Shown here: one piece after another, positions 8,476-15,671 of the stretch
Layout: the number at the start of each line of letters is the position of its first letter
Numbering within the stretch: the first letter of the stretch is position 1
NCBI GenBank assembly: GCA_020440645.1
Contig: JAGRNR010000031.1
Coordinates: forward strand, 1 to 47,150
Direction: 5' to 3'
DNA: 47,150 bases
DNA from: JAHEFU01 sp020440645
GTDB taxonomy: Bacteria; 4484-113; JAFGCY01
Notes under the pieces: generated by a model
What the model saw: only the letters and a program-made list of their open reading frames with translations
Databases searched by the model: none
Told to the model about the DNA's origin: nothing
Position numbers and translations under genes: made by a program

Positions 8476-9014
8476 ACCGTCCCGCCTTCCCCTTCATCAT
8501 GCCCGTCATCCGGCTCCGGATCGGGGCGGAACTCCCAGCGGCGCAGCAGCCATTCACCGTTCTGGCGCTCGAACTGCAGGTAATCGTTGTCAGTCGCCAC
8601 CCGTACCTCAGGCGGCACGATGTCAGGCATCTGCGAGGTGTAGTCACTGGTGCAGTGCACCGTGGCGATGTCACCATCCAGCTCCAGGCCGACCATCACG
8701 AGCTCGAACTCGATGTTGGCATTGTCCTCGAACACCTTGGCCCAGAAGTTGCGGAAGGAGCCGACTCCTTCGCCGGTCCATTCGCTGGAGTAGCGCACCG
8801 CAACATTGTTGTCCATCGTGAACTGCTCGCTGATAGGCTGGCTGGCCAGGAACACGTCCTCGCCGTTGATGCCGGCCTCGATCAGGCGGATGTTGTGCTC
8901 CAGCACCGAGCGCACGTCCTCGATCTCGAGCGGAGCCGTGTAGCCGCTCGTGCAGCCGGCCGGCAGGATTGCCAGCAGGCCGAGCAGCATTGTTGTCTGT
9001 ATCAGTCTATTCAT
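8472..9014 (-). CDS. lipoprotein with NTF2/SnoaL-like domain
   Basis: 180 residues. The signal peptide MNRLIQTTMLLGLLAILPAGC has its lipobox Cys at 21. The mature domain has the rhythm of an NTF2-like cone: helices LEIEDVRSVLEHNIRLIEAG, then GVGSFRNFWAKVFED, then strands with DGDIATVHCTSDY and GEWLLRRWEF. An acidic Gly/Asp/Glu tail follows. Function is unknown. The ATG overlaps the stop of the outer-membrane-type gene at 9014 (TGATG), so the two are co-translated and probably act together at the envelope. Confidence 0.75.
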   Translation of the reverse strand: MNRLIQTTMLLGLLAILPAGCTSGYTAPLEIEDVRSVLEHNIRLIEAGINGEDVFLASQPISEQFTMDNNVAVRYSSEWTGEGVGSFRNFWAKVFEDNANIEFELVMVGLELDGDIATVHCTSDYTSQMPDIVPPEVRVATDNDYLQFERQNGEWLLRRWEFRPDPEPDDGHDEGEGGTV

Positions 9015-10702
9015 CAGAACCTGTGGGTAACTATAGCTTCTATGCGGTCGGAATTCGTGTAACGTTCCGTGAAATCAAAGTTGTTGCCGCTAGCACCGGT
9101 GTAGCTCCAGCCCGAGTTGCTCTGCAGGATCAGCTGGTATGTCCAGTTGGCATTGGTGTTATAGGCCATGTTGATGTTCAGCCCATGCTGGTCATTCTTC
9201 TGGAAGCTGGTGGCACGCCGCAGCAGGTTGCGCTCCCATTGCGCATTCAGCCGGAAGTTGCCGCCGGCTCCACCCTGCATCTGGCCGCTGCTGAAGTCAT
9301 ACACCACGCGGGTCTGGAGGTTCTCCGTAGGCGTGTTGACCAGGTTCGCCGCGTTGTAGGAGTCGTTGTAGCTCTGGGACATCTCCATGCTCAGGTTGGC
9401 ATTGTTTCCCAGACGGCTGCCGGCTCGATAGGTGTATTTCGAGTATTCCGTGCGGTCCCGCCTGTTCGGTCCAACGTTCTGGCGCTGCTGGTAGCCGATC
9501 AGGTAGCTGTTGCGGCCGCCCGGGGCGTTGTAGGTCAGGTTGCTGTCCAGGTTGACTTCGTCCCGGGTGATCTCCTGCGTGGTGTTCTTGAAGTCGTTTT
9601 GCAGGTTGTATAGGATCTGAACCTGGGTGCGCGGGTTCGGCCGGAAGTTCATTGTCAACGTCTGGCGGGTGGTGCTTGAACTGTCATTGCCATTGTCAAA
9701 GTCCTGCAGGTTGTTCACGTACACGACCACCAGCTCCCGCCCGGCCGGCACCGGAGGGTTGTAGCGCAGGGTGACTTCACGCTCCATGCTGCGGTTCCCG
9801 GCCGTATTGAGGTTGCCCCAGTGGCGTGACACGAAGCGGTAGTTGTAGTTCATCGGGTAGTTCGGCAGCCGGCCGCCGAAGGCCAGCTGGTACCACAGCG
9901 CCGTGCTGCCGCCGGCTTCGTCCTGGCGGTTGTTCTGGCTGGTGTTCACTTCGTAGTTCATGTCCATGTTGAGCCGGCCCATATTGCCGATCTCCATGTC
10001 CCGGTGGCCGATCACCACGAACTTGTTGCTGCTGGTCTCCACCCTGTCGTTGCCGAACAGGTCGCGGCTCAGCCGGTTCTCGTTGTGCACCTGTACGTTG
10101 TAGTTTCCCTTTGGGGTGTCGCCACGCAGCTCAGTGAAGCCCTTCCAGTACAGCTCATCGCTGCCGCGGCTCTGGGAGTAACCGTCATAGCTGACGTTAT
10201 TGCGCTCGGAGGCCGTCATCGAGAAGCGGAAGCCCTGCGGCGGGTTGACTTCGATGTTGACATTCTTGAAATCATTGAGGAACTGGTTGCGCTGCCGCTG
10301 TGACGGGTTCACGTCGCTGGAATTTTCGACATGGTTGAACACGTAGCTGCCGTTCGCATAGCCACCGGTCTTCAGGTCCATGCGGAATTCGTAGACATCC
10401 TGGCGGATGTTGCGGGTGAAGTCCTGCTCGACTTCCTGGTTGTCCTGCAGGTTGAGCTGGTACTTGAAGTTGAGCTGCGCTGTCATCCGGTTGAGCTTGA
10501 CTTCGCCGCTGTTCCAGTTGACGTCCCAGGTCGAGCTGAACTGCTCATTGTTGTCGTTCTGGGTAATGATGCGGGTAGTGCTCACTATCGAGGGCAGCTT
10601 GCGTATCGCATCCCGTGGGGCGGCAGCGCGCGCAGGGACTGCTGTGCAGATCCCAAGGCTCAGGACCGTGATGATCCAGGCGAATTTCGCCGACCCCGTC
10701 AT
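9014..10702 (-). CDS. outer-membrane beta-barrel-like protein
   Basis: 562 residues with a signal peptide (about 1-27, ending PARAAA). The rest is a long run of short amphipathic strands rich in Asn, Gln, Tyr, Phe and Arg, with charged turns such as DGYSQSRGSDELYW. The chain ends IVTHRF, a terminal Phe as in outer-membrane beta-barrels recognised by BamA. No family is recognised; porin-like or assembly-type functions are possible. The TAGAAT box 7 nt before the ATG suggests a leaderless mRNA. It forms an operon with the lipoprotein gene downstream. The divergent neighbour is the Cys-repeat protein at 10886. Confidence 0.7.
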   Translation of the reverse strand: MTGSAKFAWIITVLSLGICTAVPARAAAPRDAIRKLPSIVSTTRIITQNDNNEQFSSTWDVNWNSGEVKLNRMTAQLNFKYQLNLQDNQEVEQDFTRNIRQDVYEFRMDLKTGGYANGSYVFNHVENSSDVNPSQRQRNQFLNDFKNVNIEVNPPQGFRFSMTASERNNVSYDGYSQSRGSDELYWKGFTELRGDTPKGNYNVQVHNENRLSRDLFGNDRVETSSNKFVVIGHRDMEIGNMGRLNMDMNYEVNTSQNNRQDEAGGSTALWYQLAFGGRLPNYPMNYNYRFVSRHWGNLNTAGNRSMEREVTLRYNPPVPAGRELVVVYVNNLQDFDNGNDSSSTTRQTLTMNFRPNPRTQVQILYNLQNDFKNTTQEITRDEVNLDSNLTYNAPGGRNSYLIGYQQRQNVGPNRRDRTEYSKYTYRAGSRLGNNANLSMEMSQSYNDSYNAANLVNTPTENLQTRVVYDFSSGQMQGGAGGNFRLNAQWERNLLRRATSFQKNDQHGLNINMAYNTNANWTYQLILQSNSGWSYTGASGNNFDFTERYTNSDRIEAIVTHRF

Positions 10703-10709
10703 CCCTTTA

Positions 10710-10715
10710 ATTCTA
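10710..10715 (-). promoter_or_regulatory. -10 box (TAGAAT) of the barrel/lipoprotein operon
   Basis: TAGAAT on the minus strand ends 7 nt before the ATG at 10702. Confidence 0.55.
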
Positions 10716-10885
10716 TCACTGACGAAATCTCAGAAGGGCCACTCAGGCCGCATCAGTATTGGCTTCAGCCCCATGGTCGCTTTGATGGATTGTTGATCGA
10801 TTTGCGCTTGTGTTGATTAATTGTGGACAGTTAAGGCCCGATATGTTAGCATCAACGCATCTCAGGGTTGAGAAAAGGGAATATC

Positions 10886-11626
10886 ATGAGGCAGATTCTG
10901 TTCCTCGCCGCTTGCATGCTGCTGCTTGGTGGCATTTCATCCGCGCAGGCCAGCGACACGCTGGCGGACACTGCGACCATAAACTCCTGCTCCGACTGCG
11001 GCAAGTGCAACGACAGCAAATGTGGTTGCGAGAAGCCCAAGTGCGGCTGCAAGGAAAAGAAATGCGGCTGTGAAAAGCCCAAGTGCGGCTGCGAGAAACC
11101 GAAGTGTGGCTGTGAAAAGCCCAAGTGTGGTTGTGAGAAGCCGAAGTGCGGCTGCGAGAAACCCAAGTGTGGCTGCGAACAGAAGAGTTGTGGTTGCGAG
11201 AAGAAGGACTGCGGCTGCATCAGCAATGAGATCATGTATGGTGACGGCCTGGCATTCTCGCTGGCCGGTGCCGATTCAATGCAGAGTACCGGTGGCCTGG
11301 CCTTCACCATGGTTGACGTGAAGAGCGCACCGCTGGATGCCAAGTGCTGCCCCTCCGAGAAGTTCTGCCTGCTGGACAACTGCACAGAGTGCTACACCAT
11401 CGTCTGCTGTTCCGGTGAGCTGGAGCTGCTGTGCAATGACAAGTGTGGCAAGCAGAAGTGTGGCAGCTGCAACAAGTGCGAGCAGAAATGCGGCTGCGAA
11501 AAGCCGAAGTGCGGCTGTGAGAAGCCCAAGTGTGGCTGTGAAAAGCAGAAGTGCGGCTGCAAGGAGAAGTCCTCCTGCGGCTGTGAGAAGAAGAGCTGCG
11601 GCTGCGGCAAGTGCGGATCCCACTGA
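10886..11626 (+). CDS. secreted cysteine-rich CGC-repeat protein
   Basis: 246 residues, not recognised. A signal peptide (1 to about 22, ending SSAQA) is followed by an N-terminal C..C..C cluster (35, 38, 41). Then come ten 7-residue repeats of consensus KCGCEKP (45-114), a roughly 85-residue middle domain with two GLAF(S/T) segments and twelve more Cys (CCPSEKFC, CTECYTIVCC), and a second repeat block to the C-terminus. The mature chain has about 48 Cys (about one in five) alternating with Lys/Glu, so metal binding or a disulphide/thiol-rich extracellular material is plausible but unproven. The ATG at 10886 has AAGGGA 5 nt upstream; an earlier in-frame TTG at 10868 is less likely. A strong terminator follows at 11674. 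Confidence 0.85.
   Translation: MRQILFLAACMLLLGGISSAQASDTLADTATINSCSDCGKCNDSKCGCEKPKCGCKEKKCGCEKPKCGCEKPKCGCEKPKCGCEKPKCGCEKPKCGCEQKSCGCEKKDCGCISNEIMYGDGLAFSLAGADSMQSTGGLAFTMVDVKSAPLDAKCCPSEKFCLLDNCTECYTIVCCSGELELLCNDKCGKQKCGSCNKCEQKCGCEKPKCGCEKPKCGCEKQKCGCKEKSSCGCEKKSCGCGKCGSH
11018..11227 (+). repeat. ten 21-bp tandem repeats encoding KCGCEKP
   Basis: Near-identical 21-bp units within the Cys-rich gene differ mainly at synonymous third positions (TGT/TGC, GAG/GAA). The last units drift to KCGCEQK, SCGCEKK and DCGC. Confidence 0.9.
11486..11623 (+). repeat. second CGC repeat block of the Cys-rich gene
   Basis: Five further KCGCEKP-like units (the fourth followed by one extra Ser) and a terminal SCGCGKCGSH. 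Confidence 0.85.
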
Positions 11627-11673
11627 GTCCTGCCGCCTGACAGCTTAGTAAGCTGACATTCATTGATTACTAA

Positions 11674-11697
11674 AAAGCCGGCCCGCGGGCCGGCTTT
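11674..11697 (+). terminator. rho-independent terminator of the Cys-rich gene
   Basis: A perfect 24-nt GC-rich palindrome (arms AAAGCCGGCCCG and CGGGCCGGCTTT) lies 47 nt after the stop. A-runs precede it and pyrimidines follow it. Confidence 0.85.
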
Positions 11698-11708
11698 CTA
11701 CTTTCTCA

Positions 11709-11756
11709 TTCTGCTTCTGCTTCTGCTTCTACTTCTGCTTCTGTTTCTGCTTCTGC
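11709..11756. repeat. 6-nt tandem array (TTCTGC)8
   Basis: Eight units of TTCTGC (two with one change) lie between the terminator and the convergent gene that ends at 11772. Confidence 0.9.
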
Positions 11757-11771
11757 CTACTGCCCCACTGT

Positions 11772-12227
11772 TCAGTGCAGGTTGTCCATCACTGCCTTCG
11801 TGCCCTCCGCCCGGCGCTGCACCGAATCAGAGGCGTGGCTGAGGAAGCCACCGGCCGCTCCGACAATCAGCAGGAACAGGTAGATCCAGCCGTCGCGAGC
11901 CATGTAGCGCTCCGGCGTGAAGTTTTCATAGCCGAAGATGCGTCCCATGCCACTGGAGAAGACCAGCATGTCCAGGCCGATGCAGATCACCACCCAGGAC
12001 ACGCCCATCACCACACCCTCCAGCCGCCGGTTGCCTGAGCATTTCGGCAGGTAGAGGATGGTGGACAGGCAGGCCACTGCCAGGCCGATCAGCAGGATCA
12101 CGACCACGGCGCGGTCCGAGTAGCCCTGCACACCGTACAGGCCGACCCGGGCGAGGATCTCCACGATCCAGATCATGAACCCGTAGCCGAATATCTCAAG
12201 CCAGCGCAGGCTGTCAGAGTCGTTCAT
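11772..12227 (-). CDS. small four-helix membrane protein, unknown
   Basis: 151 residues with about four membrane segments: FMIWIVEILARVGLYGV, AVVVILLIGLAVACLSTILYL, GVVMGVSWVVICIGLDMLVF and WIYLFLLIVGAAGGFLS. A soluble C-terminal tail follows. No family recognised. The ATG has AGGAAG 7 nt upstream. It stands alone between the Cys-rich gene and the rhomboid gene, with no operon partner. Confidence 0.75.
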   Translation of the reverse strand: MNDSDSLRWLEIFGYGFMIWIVEILARVGLYGVQGYSDRAVVVILLIGLAVACLSTILYLPKCSGNRRLEGVVMGVSWVVICIGLDMLVFSSGMGRIFGYENFTPERYMARDGWIYLFLLIVGAAGGFLSHASDSVQRRAEGTKAVMDNLH

Positions 12228-12340
12228 TGATCAGCTTCCTAAGCACTCCACAGTGACAACAACAATAACCAGGTTCAACTTGCCCACACATTCAATTCGC
12301 GTGGGCCCATGAGCATTTTAAAGCAGGTACCGGGCTTTGC

Positions 12341-13051
12341 CTAGCGGTCCGGCTCAGTGAAGTCGATTCCCGTACTCACCCTGCGCTTCTCCTCCTCCTT
12401 GCCCGGCGGGATCATTATCAGGCTCAGGATGAAGCCGCTGAGCAGTCCAGCCAGGTGTGCCATGTAGGCCAGGTTGTTCTGCAGCCAGCTGATCTGCATG
12501 TCAGCACCAACCCACAACACTGCGTTGTACAACGCCATCAGCCCGAAGAGCAACCAGGCAGGAACCGGCCAGGGGATCGGCGGGAAGATGATGTAGAAGC
12601 GCACGTTCGGGTAATGCCTGACAAATGCCGCGAACAGCGCGAACAGCCCGCCGCTGGCTCCTACCAGAGCGTAGCCCGGCGCATGCACGGCCTGGGCCAT
12701 GCCCGCCACCAGTGCACTGAGGTAGAACAGCAGGAAGAATCGGAATGAGCCGTAGCGGATCTCCATCCAGCGGCCCACGATGTACAGGCCGATCCCGTTG
12801 GACAGCAAGTGCAGGAAGTTGGCATGAACGAACATGTGGATGAACAGCCCGGGGACGGTCTTGCCATGTGCCGGGTCGAAGGCCAGTTCCAGCTGGTACA
12901 GCTCATCCGCCCGCAGCACATTGGCGTACATGAAGACGGCCACGCACAGCGCCAGGATCCCCCAGGTGACCGGTGTCGGCGGGATCTCCTCGCGGCGGAT
13001 CCGCTGCTTGCGCTGCTGCTCCTCATACGGGTTGTTCTGGTAATCATCCAT
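12341..13051 (-). CDS. rhomboid-family intramembrane serine protease
   Basis: 236 residues. Rhomboids cleave membrane helices inside the bilayer. Six core segments are visible after a charged, Arg-rich N-terminus. The HANFLHLLSN motif (77-85), the WRGG-type loop region GRWMEIRYG, the catalytic GASG with Ser133, and the helix with catalytic His199 (YMAHLAGLLSGF) are all present, so it should be active. Substrates are unknown. The start ATG at 13051 follows a TAAGAT box by 20 nt. Confidence 0.92.
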   Translation of the reverse strand: MDDYQNNPYEEQQRKQRIRREEIPPTPVTWGILALCVAVFMYANVLRADELYQLELAFDPAHGKTVPGLFIHMFVHANFLHLLSNGIGLYIVGRWMEIRYGSFRFFLLFYLSALVAGMAQAVHAPGYALVGASGGLFALFAAFVRHYPNVRFYIIFPPIPWPVPAWLLFGLMALYNAVLWVGADMQISWLQNNLAYMAHLAGLLSGFILSLIMIPPGKEEEKRRVSTGIDFTEPDR

Positions 13052-13337
13052 GACCGGCCACGACCGGCTCTGATCTTAACCGCTGTGCAGGCAGCAGTAG
13101 CACTTAAGCATTATTAGTAAACACATATCAGCTGGACCCCGCACATCCGGGATAGAGCTGTTCCTGGCAAGCAGCTGTGCCTCATTTCTGACTTGCAGTA
13201 CGACACATGCTGATTGGATGACGCCTAACAGCGATTTCACCTCTGGTTTAGCTGGCCTTTAAGCAGCAATCTCCTGCGCCGTTACCCTATTGGTGTATCA
13301 ATAACGGAATCCAAACGGATGCCCTTGGAGGTTACTT
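13052..13337. other. 286-bp divergent spacer with a leader hairpin
   Basis: The spacer separates the rhomboid gene from the dockerin-like lipoprotein gene. Near its right end, CCGTTA (13279-13284) and ATTG pair with CAAT and TAACGG (13302-13307), about 30 nt before the ATG at 13338. I see no known riboswitch consensus. Confidence 0.4.
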
Positions 13338-14819
13338 ATGGCACACCGGACTGATTGGAAAACTGCAAACATAGGCAGGGGACTTCTGCTTGGCGGACTG
13401 CTGATCGCAGCCGCATCCTGCACCAAGGGCAATACTGACGGCTCGATCCAGGGTTTTGCCGACGAAATGCCGGAGATCACGGTTTCAGCGATCAACCCAA
13501 CCAGCGCCCACGGTGTTCAGGGTATTGATGTCGTCACCACACCCGAGGGTGACGGAGTGACCGTCAGCCTGGTCGCTGCCAACGGCTTTGAGGCAGGCGA
13601 GCAACTGTTCTTCAATGTCGGCTTCAACCCGAGCACCGCTCATGCCGAGGCAGTGCAGTCCGTGGTCTCGGCCCAGGGTGAGAATGTGGTCTCGCTGGCG
13701 ATCGAATCCCAGCCGGGCAGCATCGACTTCGGCGCCGTCAGCACGGCCCAGGGTGGCAGTGCTGCCAGCCCAGGTGACACCCTGATGAGCTTCAAGCTCA
13801 AGCCCGGTGAGGCGGACCTCGGCAAGTATGTCAGTTCCGCCGGACGCAACCCCTCGCTGAGCCGTGCCAAGAACCTCGAGTTCCACAAGAACGACGGAGG
13901 CAACTGGGTGCTTGAATGGGATTACACCAACCCCGGTGACTACAACCAGGACGGCGAGGTCAGCATCACTGACATCACCCCGATCGGCGTGCACTTCGGC
14001 CAGAGGGTTGCCAACAGCTGGAATGACAAGAAGCGCCACATTGACGCTGACAGCAACGGCGAGATCAACCTCGGCGACATCACCCCGATGGGCCAGAACT
14101 ACGGCGCGCGGATCTTCGCCTACAACATCGAGATGAGCGAGAATGGCGACGACGGCTTCATCGTGGTCGGCCAGCTGCTCGTCGACGAGGAAGAGGAGCT
14201 GGAGCCCGGCGAGACCAAGCGCTTCGCCTACGAGTTCGGCGCCCAGTACGTGGTCGGCGGCTGGTACCGCGTGGTCCCGCTGGACAAGGAACTGCAGTTC
14301 GGTTCCCCCTCCGAGGCAATCAGCGAGTTCGGCCGTCGCATGGCACCCGTGCCCTACGCCGCCGGCCAGAAGGCACTTGTGACGGTGTTCGGCCAGAATA
14401 TGCCTGGCAATATTGCCCATGCCAATGCCATCCGCGTGGTCTTCCCGGCCAGCTATGACTACGTGCCGGGCAGTGCCAACGCCGGCAAGCCCGGTGGCAA
14501 CCCCTGGGACCCGGACGGCATCTGGAAGGGCTTCGCTGACAGCCTGCTGTTCCCGCCGGACGCCTTCCACAAGGTGGAGGAACTTGGCAACGGCAAGCGC
14601 GCAATGGACTTCAACGTCACCAGCCTGAACCGCCGTAGCCCGGCATCCCCGGACCTCTATGGCGACATCGTGAACTTCAAGCTGGAGAGCACGAGCGGTG
14701 AGCCCCTGACCCTGGAGTTCATGGTCTATGACGATGCAGGCATCCACCGCACCTACTTCTCCGATGGGGATGAGAATGCGGTCGACTTCGGCAACGCCCT
14801 CGGACTGCGCCTGAACTAA
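13338..14819 (+). CDS. lipoprotein with cohesin-like domains flanking a dockerin-like EF-hand pair
   Basis: 493 residues. The N-terminus carries a lipobox-type LIAAASC (Cys at about 29). Residues 75-165 look like a cohesin-type beta-sandwich (VTVSLVAANGFEAGEQLFFNVGF, then LMSFKLKPG). A dockerin-like pair of calcium loops follows: GDYNQDGEVSITDITPIGVHFGQ near residues 202-224 and IDADSNGEINLGDITPMGQNYG near 236-257. The C-terminal 130 residues form a second cohesin-like sandwich with a GAL-type end. This architecture suggests a surface scaffold or adhesion protein; no catalytic domain is seen. The start has GGAGG 6 nt upstream. A strong terminator lies at 14879. Confidence 0.75.
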   Translation: MAHRTDWKTANIGRGLLLGGLLIAAASCTKGNTDGSIQGFADEMPEITVSAINPTSAHGVQGIDVVTTPEGDGVTVSLVAANGFEAGEQLFFNVGFNPSTAHAEAVQSVVSAQGENVVSLAIESQPGSIDFGAVSTAQGGSAASPGDTLMSFKLKPGEADLGKYVSSAGRNPSLSRAKNLEFHKNDGGNWVLEWDYTNPGDYNQDGEVSITDITPIGVHFGQRVANSWNDKKRHIDADSNGEINLGDITPMGQNYGARIFAYNIEMSENGDDGFIVVGQLLVDEEEELEPGETKRFAYEFGAQYVVGGWYRVVPLDKELQFGSPSEAISEFGRRMAPVPYAAGQKALVTVFGQNMPGNIAHANAIRVVFPASYDYVPGSANAGKPGGNPWDPDGIWKGFADSLLFPPDAFHKVEELGNGKRAMDFNVTSLNRRSPASPDLYGDIVNFKLESTSGEPLTLEFMVYDDAGIHRTYFSDGDENAVDFGNALGLRLN

Positions 14820-14878
14820 GTTAGGCTGACCAGGCCAGTGAAGGCCCCAACAGGAATTCACTTCATCTACCCAGCGCT

Positions 14879-14910
14879 ACCGGCCCCGGAAACGGGGCCG
14901 GTCCGTTTTC
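14879..14910 (+). terminator. rho-independent terminator
   Basis: A 10-bp GC-rich stem (ACCGGCCCCG with CGGGGCCGGT) around a GAAA loop is followed by TCCGTTTTC, 60 nt after the stop of the dockerin-like gene. Confidence 0.85.
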
Positions 14911-14927
14911 TGGAGGTGGAGCGTGTG

Positions 14928-15067
14928 GGAGGTCGAGCGCAAGCTCGGCGCGGAGGTCCGGCGCAAGCCGGGCATGGAGGCGCGCAATTCATTTGCGCGC
15001 AATGGAAAATGGCAAATCAACTTGGTGATTCCGAACAGCAATTGTGCGCAAACAAGTTGCGCACCTC
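14928..15067. repeat. chain of hairpins headed by GGAG at 24-nt spacing
   Basis: GGAG occurs at 14928, 14952 and 14976 (24-nt steps), with GGAA at 15004. Each is followed by a self-complementary element: CGAGC/GCTCG and CCGGC/GCCGG with GCAA loops, GCGCGCAA/TTGCGCGC with a 5-nt loop, AATCA/TGATT, and finally GTGCGCAA/TTGCGCAC ending in CTCC. The arms differ in sequence between units while pairing is kept. It lies between convergent genes, behind the terminator at 14879. Confidence 0.8.
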
Positions 15068-15634
15068 CTACCTATGCTCAAGCGCCAGCCGCACCGCATA
15101 GCATGACTTGTCCATGTGGTGGCTGGTGACCAGCCTCAGCTGCAGGTCCTTGTCTTCCAGCCCCGGGTCGAACAGGTAGCTCAGGTGGATCTGCCCGTCG
15201 CCGCTTTCGCTGCGGTCCAGCGGCTCGCCGAGTTTCATCTGGACCTCATCCGCCCCCATTGTGGCAATCGGTTCCCCCCGCAGCCGGATGCCGCTTGTGG
15301 CCCCGGTGTTGATGAAGCAGCGGACGTCGCTGATCTTCCCGCCGAGCGGGTCAGGGTCGCCACCCGGGTCCGCCTCGTAGTAGATGGCAACCACTTCATC
15401 CTTATCGCTCTCAAGGTCGTAGCCGTGGATCTCATTCTTCTGGTCGGAGCTGATCAGCTTGATCTCCATCCCGGCCGGGTCACCCAGAGCATCCACCTCA
15501 GATGGGCTCATCAGCAGCCTGAGCCCGATCCCGAAGTCCTCGCCGACCAGGCCCTCCATCTGCGGCAACTTGTTGCGCGCCGGACAGCCGCCCAGGCAGA
15601 GCAGGCACAGGATTGCGGGCAGCAGCAGTCGCAT
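15068..15634 (-). CDS. lipoprotein with two BamE/SmpA-like repeats (tentative)
   Basis: 188 residues from the ATG at 15634. The lipoprotein signal peptide MRLLLPAILCLLCLGGC has its Cys at 17. The mature part has two similar halves, FGIGLRLLMSPSEVDALGDP and GIRLRGEPIATMGADEVQMKLGEP. Each is followed by a strand pair, the pattern of BamE/SmpA or BLIP-like small domains; this is inference. The start is set by TACTAT 6 nt upstream; the in-frame ATG at 15649 lies before that promoter and is rejected. It is divergent from the exporter operon, with 37 bp between starts. Confidence 0.65.
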   Translation of the reverse strand: MRLLLPAILCLLCLGGCPARNKLPQMEGLVGEDFGIGLRLLMSPSEVDALGDPAGMEIKLISSDQKNEIHGYDLESDKDEVVAIYYEADPGGDPDPLGGKISDVRCFINTGATSGIRLRGEPIATMGADEVQMKLGEPLDRSESGDGQIHLSYLFDPGLEDKDLQLRLVTSHHMDKSCYAVRLALEHR

Positions 15635-15640
15635 GTCCCA

Positions 15641-15646
15641 ATAGTA
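15641..15646 (-). promoter_or_regulatory. -10 box (TACTAT), leaderless spacing
   Basis: TACTAT on the minus strand ends 6 nt before the lipoprotein ATG at 15634. Confidence 0.5.
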
Positions 15647-15659
15647 CAACGCTGCCCGC

Positions 15660-15665
15660 TAAAAT
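15660..15665 (+). promoter_or_regulatory. -10 box (TAAAAT) of the exporter operon, leaderless spacing
   Basis: TAAAAT ends 6 nt before the ATG at 15672. It lies 13 bp from the opposing -10 box at 15641-15646. Confidence 0.6.
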
Positions 15666-15671
15666 ACTGGC

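Noticed and set aside
13052..13337. cyclic-di-GMP or other known riboswitch before the dockerin-like gene
   Set aside because: None of the conserved aptamer words is present; only a simple hairpin close to the start.
13485..14861. 458-codon open frame on the minus strand opposite the dockerin-like lipoprotein gene
   Set aside because: Codon bias of the plus-strand gene creates it; the product has no domain, and the plus-strand protein has clear EF-hand loops and a lipobox.
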